Assembly (NCBI RefSeq): GCF_001544215.1
Contig: NZ_BCQB01000002.1
Span: 1 to 64,000 of the forward strand
Length of the DNA stretch: 64,000 nt
Origin: Enterococcus durans NBRC 100479 = LMG 10746
Lineage (GTDB): Bacteria; Bacillota; Bacilli; Lactobacillales; Enterococcaceae
Reading direction: 5' to 3'
The notes beneath the pieces are model-generated. The model did no database searches, had not been told where the DNA came from, and saw only the letters and a program-made list of their open reading frames with translations. Numbering within the stretch: position 1 is the stretch's first letter; each line of letters opens with the position of its first letter. Made by a program: the position numbers and the translations under genes. Shown piece by piece: positions 45,206 to 57,088 of the stretch.

Positions 45206-46480
45206 TCAACTTTTCGTTTTTACGCGTAGCCCTTTTGCCCCAATATCTGTTCGATAGAATGTCTGATTCGTATCTTTTGCCGCAAGCGCTGTGTAGATGT
45301 TTGTTCTTGCCTCAGTCAAGCTTTTACCAAAACTCTCCACCAAATAGATTCGCCCACCTGATCCAACTAAATTACCCTCTTCTTTCCTTACGCCTGCATA
45401 ATAGACGGTCACATCCTCAGTTGAAAAATCAGGGAGTGGCATCCCTTTTAAGTAGTCGCCCGGGTACCCTTCAGCTGCAACAACTACACCCACGTTATAC
45501 CCCTCATTCTCCCATAAAAGTTCACTTGGTGCCTGCCCTTTAAGCAATTCATCAATTACTTGGACAAAGTCACTTTTCAAACGTGATAAGACGACTTGCG
45601 TTTCAGGGTCTCCAAATCTTGCATTGAATTCAATCACTTTGGGCCCAGTTGGTGTTGCAATCAACCCAGCATACAAAATACCAACGAACGGACGTCCCAG
45701 TTCTACCATTCCATCAGCAGCTGGCTGAAGGATTTTCTGAATCGCTTCTTCCACTAACTCGTCGGCGATTTGTGGTACTGGCGTATACGCACCCATTCCT
45801 CCTGTATTTGGTCCTTGATCCTTGTCGTATGCTCGTTTGTGGTCTTGTGAGATCGGCATCGGATATATTTCATTCCCATTGACGAATGCCAGTAAAGAAA
45901 ATTCCTCTCCCGATAAAAACTCTTCAACAACAATCAATTTTCCGCTGTCTCCAAAGCGATGATCTTCTAACATTTCTTTCGCAGCTTGAACTGCTTCTTC
46001 CACTGTCAAAGCAACTACGACACCTTTACCAGCAGCTAGTCCATCCGCTTTGATAACGATAGGTGCCCCTTGTTCTTCGATATATTGTTTTGCAGCTGCA
46101 AAAGTCGTAAAGTTCTCTGATTCAGCTGTAGGGATGCCAAATTTTCCCATCAACTCTTTTGCAAAACTTTTCGACCCTTCGATTATCGCCGCAGATTGAG
46201 TTGGACCAAAAATTTTTAGCCCAGCGGCTTGGAAGTCATCGACGATCCCATTCAACAATGGTTGTTCTGGGCCAACGAACGTCCAAGTAATTTGATTTTT
46301 TTTGGCAAATTCAATCAACTTTTGATGATCCAGTTCATGGATATCTACTTGTTCGATGCCATCGAGGGTCATCCCTGGATTACCAGGAGCACAATAGACC
46401 TTGTTAACTTTCGGACTCTGTTTTATTTTCTTTCCTATCGCATGCTCTCTGCCACCAGCACCTATGATCAATATATTCAT
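45206..46480 (-). CDS. purD: phosphoribosylamine-glycine ligase
   Basis: Second step of IMP synthesis: joins glycine to phosphoribosylamine with ATP, giving GAR. The 424-aa ATP-grasp protein starts MNILIIGAGGREHAIGKKI and has the family signature FNARFGDPETQV near residue 290. Last gene of the pur operon, 16 bases after purH. Confidence 0.98.
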   Translation of the reverse strand: MNILIIGAGGREHAIGKKIKQSPKVNKVYCAPGNPGMTLDGIEQVDIHELDHQKLIEFAKKNQITWTFVGPEQPLLNGIVDDFQAAGLKIFGPTQSAAIIEGSKSFAKELMGKFGIPTAESENFTTFAAAKQYIEEQGAPIVIKADGLAAGKGVVVALTVEEAVQAAKEMLEDHRFGDSGKLIVVEEFLSGEEFSLLAFVNGNEIYPMPISQDHKRAYDKDQGPNTGGMGAYTPVPQIADELVEEAIQKILQPAADGMVELGRPFVGILYAGLIATPTGPKVIEFNARFGDPETQVVLSRLKSDFVQVIDELLKGQAPSELLWENEGYNVGVVVAAEGYPGDYLKGMPLPDFSTEDVTVYYAGVRKEEGNLVGSGGRIYLVESFGKSLTEARTNIYTALAAKDTNQTFYRTDIGAKGLRVKTKS

Positions 46481-46496
46481 CTGCTACTCCTTTGTA

Positions 46497-48032
46497 TTAG
46501 TGTCTGAAATGACGTACACCAGTAAATACCATTGCAACACCATATTTATTTGCCATATCGATGGATGCTTTGTCTTTGATACTTCCCCCTGGCTGGATGA
46601 TCGCTTTGATTCCATGTTTTGCGGCATATTCGACAGAGTCATCCATTGGAAAATAAGCATCACTTGCTAACACCGCATCCTTGGTCTTAGCTCCTGCTTG
46701 TTCAATAGCGATCTTAACAGAACCCACACGATTCATTTGTCCCGCACCGATTCCTACTGTTTGATGTTCATTTGCCAAAACAATCGCATTTGACTTTACA
46801 TGTTTCACCGCTCGCCATGCAAAAGCCATAGCAGCTAGTTCCTTTTCAGTCGGTTTTCGATCAGTCACTACTTGCCAATCTTGTTTCTCTTCCATCGCAA
46901 CATCTTCGTCTTGGACTAATAATCCACCTAAAACAGAAACCGTTTCTTCCGTATACGTGGAATCTTTCACAGTAAAATCAACAGTCAGCAATCGAATATT
47001 TTTCTTCGTTTTCAATACTTCTAAACTCTCTGGTGTAAACGATGGTGCAATGATGATTTCTAGAAAAAGCTTATGCATCGCTTCAGCTGTAGGCAGATCT
47101 ACTTCTCGGTTGAGAACGATGATTCCGCCAAAAATCGATACAGGATCTGCTTCATAAGCAGCATTCCAAGCAGCAAAAATCGTTGAAGCAGAACCAATCC
47201 CACAAGGGTTCATATGTTTCAACGCAACAACAGTCGGTTCTTGATACTCTCGCATGATCCGTAGCGCCGCATCCGCATCACGAATATTATTGAAGGACAA
47301 TTCTTTTCCATGAAGTTGTTGTGCTTGGGCAATCGAATAACTTTCCGGCAATGCCGTTTCATAAAACGCTGCCTTTTGATGACTGTTTTCTCCATAGCGA
47401 AGATCCTGTTTTCGATCAAAGGTAAGCGTCAATTTTTCTGGTTCGCGTTCAGCTACTTGACCGGTTAGATACTGTGCGATCAAAGCATCATATGCAGCAG
47501 TATGGCGAAATACCTTTGCAGCTAATTTTTTTCTCGTTGCAAGGGACGTTCCCCCCAGTTCCTTCAATTCCGAAAGAACCACAGGATAGTCTGCAGGATC
47601 AACGACTGCTGTCACAAACTGATGGTTTTTAGCTGCGCTACGCAACATACTTGGTCCACCAATATCGATATTTTCAATTGCTTCTTCTTCCGTTACACCG
47701 GATTTCATGATCGTTTCTTTAAATGGATATAAATTGACACAGACAAAATCAATTGGCGTGATCTGCGAAGCTGCCATGGCCTCCATATGACTAGCTAGAT
47801 CTCGACGACCCAACAATCCCCCATGGATCTTTGGATGAAGGGTTTTGACACGACCATCCATCATCTCAGGAAAATCCGTTACTTCTTCAATTGAAATCGT
47901 GGGAATACCTGCTTCATCAAGCACTTTCTTCGTCCCACCAGTAGAGATGATCTCAATGCCATTTTCTATTAGCCCTTCAGCAAACGCAATAACGCCTTTT
48001 TTATCTGACACACTTATTAATGCTCTTGTCAT
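46497..48032 (-). CDS. purH: AICAR transformylase / IMP cyclohydrolase
   Basis: Bifunctional enzyme for the last two steps to IMP. The 511-aa product has the N-terminal cyclohydrolase ([19 protein letters not shown]; about 1-200) and the C-terminal transformylase ([17 protein letters not shown]; about 200-511), ending in VRHFRH. A frame opens at 48173, but GGAGGC before the ATG at 48032 and the homologous MTRALIS start are decisive. Overlaps purN by four bases. Confidence 0.98.
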   Translation of the reverse strand: MTRALISVSDKKGVIAFAEGLIENGIEIISTGGTKKVLDEAGIPTISIEEVTDFPEMMDGRVKTLHPKIHGGLLGRRDLASHMEAMAASQITPIDFVCVNLYPFKETIMKSGVTEEEAIENIDIGGPSMLRSAAKNHQFVTAVVDPADYPVVLSELKELGGTSLATRKKLAAKVFRHTAAYDALIAQYLTGQVAEREPEKLTLTFDRKQDLRYGENSHQKAAFYETALPESYSIAQAQQLHGKELSFNNIRDADAALRIMREYQEPTVVALKHMNPCGIGSASTIFAAWNAAYEADPVSIFGGIIVLNREVDLPTAEAMHKLFLEIIIAPSFTPESLEVLKTKKNIRLLTVDFTVKDSTYTEETVSVLGGLLVQDEDVAMEEKQDWQVVTDRKPTEKELAAMAFAWRAVKHVKSNAIVLANEHQTVGIGAGQMNRVGSVKIAIEQAGAKTKDAVLASDAYFPMDDSVEYAAKHGIKAIIQPGGSIKDKASIDMANKYGVAMVFTGVRHFRH

Positions 48033-48619
48033 TTTATATGAGCCTCCATCGTCTTCATTTCTTTTACAACTTGTTCTATCACTTTTGGGTAGATTCGATG
48101 TTCTACTTGATGGATCCGTCTTTCTAACTCTTCCAGTGTATCCCCTTTTTTGATTTCTACACTTTCTTGACAAATGATCGGACCAGTATCAACACCTTTA
48201 TCAATGTAATGGATCGTCACTCCTGTTTTCTTTACTCCTGCTTCAAACGCATCACGAATACCATGTAATCCTGGAAAATCAGGTAATAAAGAAGGATGGA
48301 TATTGATGATCCGTGATTCATATTGATCTAGTAAAGTAGAACCGATGATCCGCATATATCCTGCTAAAACAATCAGATCTACTTCTTTGTCCAACAAACA
48401 TTCCAATATTTTTTCTTCGTATGCTTTTTTCGTCTGAAATTCTTTTGGAGAAAACACACTTGTCGAAATATCCAGTTTACTCGCACGTTCTAAAACGTAC
48501 GCATTCGGTTGATCACAAAAAAGCCACACAAATTGATCTGTTAACCCTCTTTCACGGAAATATTCGACCAACGCTTGAAAATTACTGCCATTTCCCGAAG
48601 CAAATACTGCGATCCTCAT
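48029..48619 (-). CDS. purN: GAR formyltransferase (folate-dependent)
   Basis: Transfers formyl from 10-formyl-THF to GAR. The 196-aa protein has [19 protein letters not shown] and the catalytic region [20 protein letters not shown] with later [13 protein letters not shown] (Asn, His and Asp present). Overlaps purM and purH by four bases each, so translation is coupled. Confidence 0.97.
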   Translation of the reverse strand: MRIAVFASGNGSNFQALVEYFRERGLTDQFVWLFCDQPNAYVLERASKLDISTSVFSPKEFQTKKAYEEKILECLLDKEVDLIVLAGYMRIIGSTLLDQYESRIINIHPSLLPDFPGLHGIRDAFEAGVKKTGVTIHYIDKGVDTGPIICQESVEIKKGDTLEELERRIHQVEHRIYPKVIEQVVKEMKTMEAHIK

Positions 48620-49662
48620 CTTGTTGCCTCAGCAAATTCCACTTTTTCTGTTTCTAACGGCACGACTTCTCCAATACGATAAACAGCTTCCCCTTGTTTT
48701 TGTATTTTCTCCATGATCTCATCAGCTTCGGTGGCTTCTACTGCTAATACCATCCCGATCCCCATATTAAAGATTTCATACATTTCATTCGTCGGAATTT
48801 CGCCGTATTTTTCTAAACAATCGAAGATCGGCAATGTTGGCCAAGAACCTAGTTGGATGCGAGCCGCTGTTTCTTCAGGCAGCATGCGGGGGATGTTTTC
48901 AACAAAACCGCCACCAGTGATATGAGCTGCGCCCTTGATTTTTTGCTCTTTCATAATAGGTAATAGTGAAGAAACATAGATTTTTGTAGGTTTTAGCAAC
49001 TCTGTACTAAGCGGTTCTGATAATCCGCTGATCGTATCAGATAATGCAAAAGCGTGTTTCTCAAAGAAGATTTTGCGCACCAATGAATAGCCATTAGAAT
49101 GAATACCACTAGAGGGCAAGCCAAGAAGGACATCCCCAGCTTTGATTGCTTTTCCTGTGATCAATTGCGCTTTTTCAGCGATACCTACCGCAAAACCAGC
49201 AAGATCATACTCGTCTTCCGTATACATCCCCGGCATTTCCGCTGTTTCGCCGCCGATCAGAGCCATATTGGCCTCAACACAGCCAGTAGCTACTCCCGCT
49301 ACAACTTTTTCTAACTTTTCTGGAGAATTCTTTCCTGTTGCCAAATAATCCAGAAAATAGAGTGGTTCAGCACCTTGCGCAAGAATATCATTCACACACA
49401 TCGCTACACAATCAATTCCGATCGTATCGTGTATCCCAGATTCGATCGCTAAGAGTAATTTCGTTCCCACACCGTCTGTACCAGAAACTAGGACCGGTTC
49501 CTTCAAATAGCTGAATGAGCCAAGCTCGAAACACCCGCCAAAACCGCCAAGAGCCCCCATTACACCAAGTCGTTCTGTCCTTTTGACATGCTTTTTGATC
49601 CTTTCGACTACTTCATAACCTGCTTCGACATTCACACCCGCATTCGCGTAAGCATTTCCCAT
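48616..49662 (-). CDS. purM: AIR synthetase
   Basis: ATP-dependent ring closure of FGAM to AIR. The 348-aa product has [20 protein letters not shown] at its start, [12 protein letters not shown] and [11 protein letters not shown]. The frame opens at 49782, but AGGAGG about 10 bases before the ATG at 49662 ([10 protein letters not shown]) matches homologues. A CACGAACGA in this RBS region resembles a PurBox core, perhaps by chance. Confidence 0.97.
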   Translation of the reverse strand: MGNAYANAGVNVEAGYEVVERIKKHVKRTERLGVMGALGGFGGCFELGSFSYLKEPVLVSGTDGVGTKLLLAIESGIHDTIGIDCVAMCVNDILAQGAEPLYFLDYLATGKNSPEKLEKVVAGVATGCVEANMALIGGETAEMPGMYTEDEYDLAGFAVGIAEKAQLITGKAIKAGDVLLGLPSSGIHSNGYSLVRKIFFEKHAFALSDTISGLSEPLSTELLKPTKIYVSSLLPIMKEQKIKGAAHITGGGFVENIPRMLPEETAARIQLGSWPTLPIFDCLEKYGEIPTNEMYEIFNMGIGMVLAVEATEADEIMEKIQKQGEAVYRIGEVVPLETEKVEFAEATR

Positions 49663-49685
49663 CTCGTTCGTGTCCTCCTTAATAA

Positions 49686-51125
49686 TCAAAAAAACGATAC
49701 TTTTTCTTTTAATGATTCCTGGTACTTTTCTTCGTAATCGTAGAGTGGAGTAGGATAATCTCCATTGAAATAAGCCATACACAAACCAGAATATGGAGCA
49801 TCCTCCGCTAGACCGATTGCTTGGATCAATCCTTCTTCACTTAAAAATTCAAGTGAGTCAGCTTCAATACATTGTCTGATTTCTTCTACACTATGATTCG
49901 CTGCAATCAGCTCTTTTCTTGTTTGGATATCGATGCCATAAAAACATGGATATTTCAATGGTGGTGAAGCAATCCGGACATGGACTTCTTTCGCCCCTGC
50001 TTCTTTCAGTAAACGAACGATCCGCCGACTAGTCGTTCCTCGAACGATCGAATCATCGACCATCACGATCCTCTTTCCTTCGACCACACCGCGAACTGCT
50101 GAGAGTTTCATTCGGACACCTTGTTCTCTCAGTTCAGGGGTTGGTTGGATGAATGTGCGTGCAATATATTGGTTTTTGACTAAACCAATTTCATAAGGGA
50201 TACCACTTGCTTCAGCATAGCCGCTAGCAGCAGACAAAGATGAATTAGGAACACCAACTACCATGTCAGCATCGACTAACGCTTCTTTTGCTAAATTCCG
50301 TCCCATATTCTTACGCGCTGTATGGACATTGATCCCTGCAATATTGGAATCGGGGCGCGCAAAATAGATATATTCCATTGAGCAGATAGCTAGTTGCGTA
50401 TCTTTTGTATACGTTTCGATACGATAACCTGAATCATCGATGATCACGATTTCTCCTGGACGAACGTCACGCACAAACTTGGCACCCACTACCTCCAGAG
50501 CACAAGTTTCCGAAGCAATCACATATGCACCATTTTTCATTTGTCCAATCGCAAGCGGACGAAACCCGTTAGGATCAAGAGCCGCAATCATGGCGTCTTC
50601 TGTCAGTAAAAGATAAGCAAAACCACCCTTCACCTCATTCAACGCATGTTTTAGTTTGCCAAGAAACGTCTGCTCACCACTTCGGCGTATCAAATGCATC
50701 AGGATTTCTGTATCAGAATTAGAATGAAAGATCGCTCCATCTTTTTCTAATTCTGTTCGTAGTGATCGTGCATTCGTTAAGTTACCATTGTGCGCTAGAC
50801 CAACTGACTGATCATAAAATTTAAATAGGAAAGGCTGGATATTATCGACACTTCCATTTCCCGCCGTTGCGTAACGGACATGGCCGATCGCAGCCTCACC
50901 CGATAACGCCTTTAATTTTCTTTGATCTTTGAACACTTCCGAAAGCAATCCGAGATCTCGATGACCTAACAGTTTCCCTTGATCATTCGATACGATCCCG
51001 GCTCCTTCTTGCCCACGATGTTGCAAACTATGAAGACCAAAGTAAGTGATACTCGCAGCGTCTGAATGCCCCCATACGCCAAATACCCCGCACTCTTCAT
51101 TTAAACTCTTTACTTCATAAGGCAT
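49686..51125 (-). CDS. purF: amidophosphoribosyltransferase
   Basis: First committed step of purine synthesis: PRPP plus glutamine gives phosphoribosylamine. The 479-aa proenzyme has an 11-residue propeptide ([11 protein letters not shown]) before the catalytic Cys12 of CGVFGVWGH, as in Bacillus-type PurF, and the PRPP motif [15 protein letters not shown] near residue 345. Overlaps purL by 16 bases. Confidence 0.98.
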   Translation of the reverse strand: MPYEVKSLNEECGVFGVWGHSDAASITYFGLHSLQHRGQEGAGIVSNDQGKLLGHRDLGLLSEVFKDQRKLKALSGEAAIGHVRYATAGNGSVDNIQPFLFKFYDQSVGLAHNGNLTNARSLRTELEKDGAIFHSNSDTEILMHLIRRSGEQTFLGKLKHALNEVKGGFAYLLLTEDAMIAALDPNGFRPLAIGQMKNGAYVIASETCALEVVGAKFVRDVRPGEIVIIDDSGYRIETYTKDTQLAICSMEYIYFARPDSNIAGINVHTARKNMGRNLAKEALVDADMVVGVPNSSLSAASGYAEASGIPYEIGLVKNQYIARTFIQPTPELREQGVRMKLSAVRGVVEGKRIVMVDDSIVRGTTSRRIVRLLKEAGAKEVHVRIASPPLKYPCFYGIDIQTRKELIAANHSVEEIRQCIEADSLEFLSEEGLIQAIGLAEDAPYSGLCMAYFNGDYPTPLYDYEEKYQESLKEKVSFF

Positions 51126-53332
51126 TCGATCGCTTCCTTCCAGTTTCTGTAGGCAACTTGAGTAGCCACATCGATTTTTCCATCAGAAGCTTGGATGGTG
51201 ATTCTTTTTTCCGTGGTTACCTGCCCGATCAATGTCGCTTTTTCGCCTACGATTGTTTCAAAAGCTGCTTTATTCTCTGACGAAGTCGTCAAAACGAATC
51301 TTGACTGTGTTTCAGAGAACAGTTGTGCTGTTGTCATTGTCGTCCGTACGTCTAAGCCGAATCCTTTAGGAAAAGCTGCTTCTGCCAAGGCAACAGCCAC
51401 CCCGCCTTCTGCGCAATCATGCGCACTTGCGACTACTCCAGCCTTAATCGCTGCTAACACTATTTGTTGGCTCTCTTTTTCAATCGTCAAATCAAAGTGT
51501 TCGATATCTCCTTGGATTTTTCCTAATTGTAATTTTTGGAGTTCACTGCCATTGAAGTCCTCGTAAGTTTCACCAAGCAGATAGATAAGATCCCCCGCTT
51601 CTTTGAATTCTTGTGTCGTGATATTCTGTTGTTTTTCAATCAAGCCGACCATTCCGATCATCGGCGTTGGATAGATTGCTTGACCATCTGTTTCGTTATA
51701 GAGAGAAACATTTCCAGAAATAACGGGCGTTCCTAATACTTTGCACGCTTCAGAGATACCTTCAGCAGATGTTTTTAATTCCCAGAATACTTCTGGTTTA
51801 TCTGGAGAGCCATAATTCAAACAATCTGTGATTGCTAGTGGTTGCCCACCGCTTGCAACGATATTCCTTGCTGCTTCTGCTACAGCGATCTGCCCACCGA
51901 TTTCAGGATTCAGATAGATATAGCGAGCATTACAGTCAGTAGTCATCGCCAATGCCTTTTCTGTCCCACGAATCCGTAAAACTGCCGCATCACTTCCCGG
52001 TCTGACCACTGTATTCGTTTGTACTTGTGAATCATACGTTTCATAAATCGAATGTTTCGAAGCAATCGTTGGCTGACGTAATAGATCAAGTAATACTTCG
52101 TTAGGATCAGTAATTACTGGCTGATATTGCCCTAATTCTTTGAATTCTTTGATCCGAGCAGGTTCTTTTGCTTCTTTTTCATAGACTGGTGCGTCTTCTG
52201 CCAACGCATCCACTGGCAAATTCGCTACTTCTTCCCCATGATGGTATAGACGATAAAGTCCATCATCTGTCACTTTACCGATCGTCACAGCATCCAGATC
52301 ATATTTTTTAAATAACTCTTTCACTTGTGCTTCTGCACCTTTTTTAACACAAATCAACATCCGTTCCTGTGATTCAGAAAGCATCATCTCATAAGGTGTC
52401 ATATGGCTTTCCCGTTGTGGGACATCATCTAAACTCAGCACCAAACCTGAACCTGCTTTAGACGCCATCTCAGAGCTTGAAGAAACCAAGCCAGCAGCCC
52501 CCATGTCCTGGATTCCCACTAAGATATCGGCATGATCTAAAACAAGTTCTAAACAAGCCTCTAATAAAAGTTTTTCCATAAATGGATCGCCTACCTGAAC
52601 AGCTGAGCGTTGTTGTTCTTCTTCTTGACTGAACTCTTCAGAAGCAAATGTCGCACCGTGGATACCATCGCGACCGGTTTTTGCACCAACATACATGATT
52701 GAATTCCCGACTCCTGAAGCTTGTCCCTTTTGAATATTTTGGTGATCGATCAAGCCTACACACATTGCGTTAACTAATGGATTCCCTTCATAACATGGGT
52801 CAAAAGCGATCTCACCACCAACAGTTGGGATACCGATACAATTTCCATAACCGCTGATACCAGCTACAACTTCATCTAATAAATATTTCGTACGAGAATT
52901 ATCTAGCTCACCAAAACGCAATGAATCTAGAATGGCGATTGGTCGTGCGCCCATACTGAAAATATCTCTGATAATTCCTCCAACTCCTGTAGCTGCACCT
53001 TCATAAGGTTCAACTGCTGAAGGATGGTTATGGCTTTCCGCTTTGAAAACAACTGCTTGACCATCACCGATATCAACGATCCCAGCCCCTTCACCAGGAC
53101 CTTGTAAAACTTGCGGACCGCTTGTTGGGAATTTACGTAAGATGGGCTTCGAGTTTTTATAAGAACAATGTTCGCTCCACATCACAGAGAACAAACCTGT
53201 TTCTGTATAGTTAGGCATTCTTCCTAGAATATCTTCTTCGATCATGCGATATTCTTCATCAGTCAATCCCCACTGTGAATAGATTTTTTTCTCTTTGATT
53301 TCTAAAGCACTTGGTTCACTTAATGTTTTCAT
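51110..53332 (-). CDS. purL: FGAM synthase, large subunit
   Basis: Small-PurL type (740 aa) that works with PurS and PurQ to turn FGAR into FGAM. It contains [18 protein letters not shown] near residue 50, [20 protein letters not shown] near 95 and two AIRS-like halves. One base after purQ. The 740-aa size fits the PurS/PurQ/PurL trimer form. Confidence 0.98.
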   Translation of the reverse strand: MKTLSEPSALEIKEKKIYSQWGLTDEEYRMIEEDILGRMPNYTETGLFSVMWSEHCSYKNSKPILRKFPTSGPQVLQGPGEGAGIVDIGDGQAVVFKAESHNHPSAVEPYEGAATGVGGIIRDIFSMGARPIAILDSLRFGELDNSRTKYLLDEVVAGISGYGNCIGIPTVGGEIAFDPCYEGNPLVNAMCVGLIDHQNIQKGQASGVGNSIMYVGAKTGRDGIHGATFASEEFSQEEEQQRSAVQVGDPFMEKLLLEACLELVLDHADILVGIQDMGAAGLVSSSSEMASKAGSGLVLSLDDVPQRESHMTPYEMMLSESQERMLICVKKGAEAQVKELFKKYDLDAVTIGKVTDDGLYRLYHHGEEVANLPVDALAEDAPVYEKEAKEPARIKEFKELGQYQPVITDPNEVLLDLLRQPTIASKHSIYETYDSQVQTNTVVRPGSDAAVLRIRGTEKALAMTTDCNARYIYLNPEIGGQIAVAEAARNIVASGGQPLAITDCLNYGSPDKPEVFWELKTSAEGISEACKVLGTPVISGNVSLYNETDGQAIYPTPMIGMVGLIEKQQNITTQEFKEAGDLIYLLGETYEDFNGSELQKLQLGKIQGDIEHFDLTIEKESQQIVLAAIKAGVVASAHDCAEGGVAVALAEAAFPKGFGLDVRTTMTTAQLFSETQSRFVLTTSSENKAAFETIVGEKATLIGQVTTEKRITIQASDGKIDVATQVAYRNWKEAIECLMK

Positions 53333-53333
53333 T

Positions 53334-54008
53334 TCAAACAGTCACCTTTCCAAAGTTCTTGATCATTGAAGCAAAAAATCGTTTTCCATCTTCTGAACCC
53401 AACAATTCTTCCATCGCTCTTTCTGGATGAGGCATCATACCTAGTACATTCCCCTTTTTATTCGTGATACCTGCGATATTTGCTACGCTACCATTAATAT
53501 TTTCAGTAGCGTAAGTAAAGGTAATCTGATTGTTTTCTTTCAATTCCTGTAAGGTCTCTTCATCACAAAAATAATTTCCTTCCCCATGTGCTACAGGTAA
53601 CTGAATGACTTCATCGGCCTCATATTCCGAAGTAAAAGGTGTCTGGTTATTCACTTTTAACGGTACTGACTTACAGATAAAGCGTAAAGAATCATTTCTT
53701 CTCAAGACACCTGGAAGCAGGCCTGCTTCCGTCAATATTTGGAAACCGTTACAGGTACCAAAAACTGGTTTTCCTTCATCGGCAAAACGAATCACTTCTT
53801 CCATGATCGATGAAAAACGGGCAATCGCTCCACAACGCAAGTAATCGCCATAGGAGAATCCACCAGGAAGCAAAACACCATCAAAACCTGCTAATGAAGT
53901 TTCATCATAACGAACGTAATCGGCTTCGACACCCATGATTTCACGTATTGCCCATAACATATCTGCATCACAATTTGATCCAGGAAAGACGACCACAGCA
54001 AATCTCAT
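53334..54008 (-). CDS. purQ: FGAM synthase, glutaminase subunit
   Basis: Supplies ammonia to PurL. The 224-aa class I amidotransferase has [18 protein letters not shown], the catalytic Cys in [18 protein letters not shown] and the His/Glu in [12 protein letters not shown] longer frame opens at 54104, but GGAGG before the ATG at 54008 and the homologous start are decisive. One base separates it from purS. Confidence 0.98.
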   Translation of the reverse strand: MRFAVVVFPGSNCDADMLWAIREIMGVEADYVRYDETSLAGFDGVLLPGGFSYGDYLRCGAIARFSSIMEEVIRFADEGKPVFGTCNGFQILTEAGLLPGVLRRNDSLRFICKSVPLKVNNQTPFTSEYEADEVIQLPVAHGEGNYFCDEETLQELKENNQITFTYATENINGSVANIAGITNKKGNVLGMMPHPERAMEELLGSEDGKRFFASMIKNFGKVTV

Positions 54009-54009
54009 A

Positions 54010-54264
54010 TTAGATTTCCTCCAATTGTTCGATTTCATAACGATACGTTTCCATATTGACATTCGCCAACAATTTGTCACAGATTGCTTCGATCGTTTCT
54101 TCAACTGCCTGTTTCTCTGCAGAGACTTGGATCTCGAAGTATTTGCCGATTCGAATCTCTTCTACAGTGTCATACCCTAAACGATGAACGGCATTCTTGA
54201 CCGCTTCTCCTTGAGGATCTAAAACAGAATCTTTATAGGTGACATAGACTTTTACAAAATACAT
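54010..54264 (-). CDS. purS: FGAM synthase subunit PurS
   Basis: Small dimeric protein (84 aa) that bridges PurQ and Pur[21 protein letters not shown] and the later [14 protein letters not shown] are typical. AAAGGAGAAAAG precedes the ATG. Between purC and purQ, as in all Bacillus-like operons. Confidence 0.97.
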   Translation of the reverse strand: MYFVKVYVTYKDSVLDPQGEAVKNAVHRLGYDTVEEIRIGKYFEIQVSAEKQAVEETIEAICDKLLANVNMETYRYEIEQLEEI

Positions 54265-54293
54265 GTGCTTTTCTCCTTTTACCCATTGTTTTT

Positions 54294-55010
54294 TTATTGA
54301 TTGATTTTTTCTAAGCGATTCAATACTTCTTGATATACAGGAACGATCTCACCGATTTTTCGGCGGTAAACATCTTTGTCCATGTGGGCTTCCGTTTCTA
54401 GATCCCAAAGGCGACACGTGTCAGGAGAAATCTCATCTCCTAAAAGAATAGTTCCATCACTGGTTTTGCCAAATTCCAATTTAAAGTCGATCAGTTGTAA
54501 GCCGATCTGTTTGAACAATGGTACTAAAGCATCATTCACTCGTTTTGCTTGTTCCTTTAATTCAGCAATTTCCGCCATCGTTGCTACCTTCAAAAACAAA
54601 ACATGTTCATCATTGATAAATGGATCATCTAGTTGATCATTTTTGTAATAAAATTCAACGATAGGCTGAGGTAACTTTTGTCCTTCTGGTATCGCCAAAC
54701 GTTTAGAAAAGCTCCCCGCAGCGACATTACGCACGACTACTTCTAAAGGAATGATATTTAATTTTTTTACTAATTGTTCGTGTTTTGATAGTTGTTTAAT
54801 AAAATGATTCTCAATACCTTGGTCGTTTAGATAATTGAATATCTTACTTGTGATCTGATTGCTCAGTTCTGCTTTACCAACGATCTCATCTTTCATTGCA
54901 CCGTTAAGCGCAGTAGCTTGATCGAGATACTCGATCCAAATCACTTCTTCATCACTAGTACGATACATTTTCTTGGCTTTTCCTTCATAGAGCAAATCTC
55001 TCTTATCCAC
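54294..55010 (-). CDS. purC: SAICAR synthetase
   Basis: ATP-dependent joining of aspartate to CAIR. The 238-aa product has [13 protein letters not shown] at the start, [17 protein letters not shown] and [14 protein letters not shown], with [12 protein letters not shown] later. First gene of the purCSQLFMNHD operon. Two PurBox-like sites lie upstream, and the plus-strand unknown gene diverges from it. Confidence 0.98.
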   Translation of the reverse strand: MDKRDLLYEGKAKKMYRTSDEEVIWIEYLDQATALNGAMKDEIVGKAELSNQITSKIFNYLNDQGIENHFIKQLSKHEQLVKKLNIIPLEVVVRNVAAGSFSKRLAIPEGQKLPQPIVEFYYKNDQLDDPFINDEHVLFLKVATMAEIAELKEQAKRVNDALVPLFKQIGLQLIDFKLEFGKTSDGTILLGDEISPDTCRLWDLETEAHMDKDVYRRKIGEIVPVYQEVLNRLEKINQ

Positions 55011-55055
55011 AGTTCCATCTCCTTAGTTACTTTACGTTCATCAGCAAACCGCTTT

Positions 55056-55070
55056 TTTTGTTCGTGTTTT
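55056..55070 (-). promoter_or_regulatory. PurBox-like site, purC-proximal
   Basis: AAAACACGAACAAAA on the minus strand, about 45 bases before purC, in the same orientation as the distal box; the last three bases diverge from that box. Confidence 0.5.
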
Positions 55071-55141
55071 CACTTTTGATTTTAACAAGGCTTGTCAGAT
55101 CAATCAATAAAAATATGTACATTTTCACCATTAAAATTATC

Positions 55142-55156
55142 TAATGTTCGTGTTTT
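55142..55156 (-). promoter_or_regulatory. PurBox-like site, distal, in the divergent purC region
   Basis: AAAACACGAACATTA on the minus strand, identical to the guaC site. It lies 130 bases before purC and 26 bases from the cre-like site of the divergent gene. PurR is a PRPP-sensing regulator: a repressor in Bacillus and an activator in Lactococcus; its sign here is not known. Confidence 0.6.
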
Positions 55157-55182
55157 TATCTTTTAAAGCTGATGGAAAATCT

Positions 55183-55197
55183 TGACAAGCGTTTACA
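55183..55197 (+). promoter_or_regulatory. cre-like site over the -35 of the divergent unknown gene
   Basis: TGACAAGCGTTTACA matches TGNAAANCGNTNNCA except for one base. It overlaps the -35 TTTACA (55192-55197), so CcpA binding would block RNA polymerase. Confidence 0.6.
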
Positions 55198-55220
55198 CAG
55201 ATAAAAAATGGTGCTATAGT
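55192..55220 (+). promoter_or_regulatory. promoter of the gene at 55264
   Basis: TTTACA (55192-55197), a 17-base spacer and an extended -10 TGCTATAGT (TATAGT at 55215-55220). The cre-like site covers its -35. Confidence 0.65.
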
Positions 55221-55263
55221 AGAATTAAATAAACTTGGATACTTTGTTCAAGGAGGTAATTGA

Positions 55264-55638
55264 ATGGAAGAGTCAACCTATGCCAAACGTTTTTTATCGG
55301 AATTATCACCAGAAGAGAAAGCCCGTCTGTATAATGACTTGCTCTCAATCAAAGATGTCTATTTATGTAACAAAGATACGAGCTTTTATACCTTCCGTAA
55401 AATCCGCCGTGCGGCTAAACGACGAACGGAATGCCGTAAAAGAACGTTTCAGTTCCAAACAAACACGAAGCATCATTTGGTCATCTGCCAAATTCATGAA
55501 CAAAGACTTTTTAAAAACCATTATCGAATTCAAGTAACCTACGATCAACAAGAATTCACTTATACTTTTATTGAAGAATTATTACAGCTACTTCATACAC
55601 AACATTTTGCTTATGGAGATCACGCTGTTTACGCGTAG
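55264..55638 (+). CDS. hypothetical protein, 124 aa, inside the pur cluster
   Basis: AAGGAGG precedes the ATG, with a consensus-like promoter and a bidirectional terminator, so it is a complete single-gene unit pointing against the pur genes. The product MEESTYAKRFLSELSPEEKA... is soluble and basic (IRRAAKRRTECRKRTFQ) with strands late in the chain (RIQVTYDQQEFTYTF). Two Cys (LCNKD, TECRK) and a third in VICQIHE are present. No family recognised. The cre-like site suggests repression on rapidly used sugars. Codon use is like the neighbours. Confidence 0.75.
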   Translation: MEESTYAKRFLSELSPEEKARLYNDLLSIKDVYLCNKDTSFYTFRKIRRAAKRRTECRKRTFQFQTNTKHHLVICQIHEQRLFKNHYRIQVTYDQQEFTYTFIEELLQLLHTQHFAYGDHAVYA

Positions 55639-55667
55639 TTTTTGAACCTTACAGTTATAAATACAAA

Positions 55668-55703
55668 AGAAGGGTACGACAATCCGTTTGTCGTACCCTT
55701 TTT
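55668..55703. terminator. bidirectional terminator between the 124-aa gene and purB
   Basis: GGGTACGACA (55672-55681) and TGTCGTACCC (55689-55698) with T-rich tracts on both strands (TTTTTGG on plus, TTCTTTTG on minus). Confidence 0.85.
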
Positions 55704-55779
55704 GGTTATTCTGATAGTTCACAATCGATCTAGTGATCGTAGCACTGCAGTAACTTTTTTATATTCAACTATTCGTTGT

Positions 55780-57075
55780 TTATTCTAATCCTACCCGTTT
55801 AAAAATCACATCCACATTTTTTAAATGATGACGGTAATCAAATGCATCATCGATATCTTCTTTCGATAAAACCGAAGTAATGGCTGGATCTTCTTCTAAT
55901 AGCGGACGGAATTGTACTTGGTTGTCCCAAGCATATGCCGTTTTTGGTTGCACCAAGTCATAAGCTTCTTCCCTTGTCATACCCTTGTCGATCAATTTGA
56001 GCATGACACGTTGGCTATAGATCAAGCCAAATGTAGCAGACATATTTCGTTTCATATTTTCAGGGAAAACCGTTAGATTTTTAACAATATTCCCAAAACG
56101 ATTCAACATATAATCCAATAAGATCGTCGTATCAGGTAAAATGATGCGTTCTGCTGAAGAATGTGAGATATCTCTTTCATGCCACAATGATACATTTTCA
56201 TACGCCGTGACCATATGACCGCGGATCACTCTCGCCAACCCAGCCATATTCTCTGATCCAATCGGGTTTCGCTTATGAGGCATTGCAGAGGACCCCTTTT
56301 GACCTTTAGCGAAAAACTCTTCTACTTCTCGTGTCTCAGATTTTTGCAATCCTCGTATCTCCGTCGCAAAACGCTCGATACTCGTTGCAACCAAGGACAT
56401 TGTTGCAAAATATTCTGCATGTAGATCCCGTGGTAAAACCTGTGTAGACACTTCTTGTGGGCGAATACCCAACTTGTCACAAACATATTCTTCGATAAAA
56501 GGCGGGATGTTGGCAAATGTACCCACTGCGCCAGAGATTTTGCCAGCTTCCACTCCTTTGGCAGCATGTTCAAAACGTTCGATATTTCTCTTCATTTCAG
56601 AATACCAAGTAGCCAATTTCAAACCAAAAGTCGTTGGTTCAGCATGTACCCCATGCGTTCTCCCCATCATGACTGTCAACTTATGTTCTTTTGCCTTTTC
56701 GCCAATAATTGCTGTAAAACGTTTCAAATCTTCTCTTAAAATATCATTTGCTTGTTTGATCTGATAGCCATAAGCTGTATCGACAACATCTGTACTTGTC
56801 AATCCGTAATGGACCCATTTGCTCTCTTCACCTAACGTTTCCGAAACTGCACGTGTGAAGGCCACAACATCATGACGTGTCGATTTTTCGATTTCTAAAA
56901 TCCGGTCAATATCGAATGAAGCATGTTCTCTGATTTTTTGTACATCTTCTTTAGGGATTTCTCCTAATTCGGCCCAAGCTTCATCAGCTAAGATCTCCAC
57001 TTCAAGCCATGCTTGATATTTATTTTGTTCTGTCCAGATATTGCCCATTTCAGGTCGTGTATAACGTTCTAGCAT
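55780..57075 (-). CDS. purB: adenylosuccinate lyase
   Basis: Splits SAICAR to AICAR and adenylosuccinate to AMP, so it serves both IMP synthesis and the AMP branch. The 431-aa product has [20 protein letters not shown] at the start, TSTDVVDTA, and the fumarase-family signature [11 protein letters not shown] near residue 262. A TTG directly before is in frame, but GGAGAA places translation at the ATG at 57075. Third gene of purEKB, apart from purC by the divergent unit. Confidence 0.98.
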   Translation of the reverse strand: MLERYTRPEMGNIWTEQNKYQAWLEVEILADEAWAELGEIPKEDVQKIREHASFDIDRILEIEKSTRHDVVAFTRAVSETLGEESKWVHYGLTSTDVVDTAYGYQIKQANDILREDLKRFTAIIGEKAKEHKLTVMMGRTHGVHAEPTTFGLKLATWYSEMKRNIERFEHAAKGVEAGKISGAVGTFANIPPFIEEYVCDKLGIRPQEVSTQVLPRDLHAEYFATMSLVATSIERFATEIRGLQKSETREVEEFFAKGQKGSSAMPHKRNPIGSENMAGLARVIRGHMVTAYENVSLWHERDISHSSAERIILPDTTILLDYMLNRFGNIVKNLTVFPENMKRNMSATFGLIYSQRVMLKLIDKGMTREEAYDLVQPKTAYAWDNQVQFRPLLEEDPAITSVLSKEDIDDAFDYRHHLKNVDVIFKRVGLE

Positions 57076-57088
57076 CAATTATTCTCCT

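Noticed and set aside
48616-49680. PurBox-like CACGAACGA at the purM RBS
   Set aside because: Internal to the operon, only the short core matches, and the surrounding A-rich half is missing.
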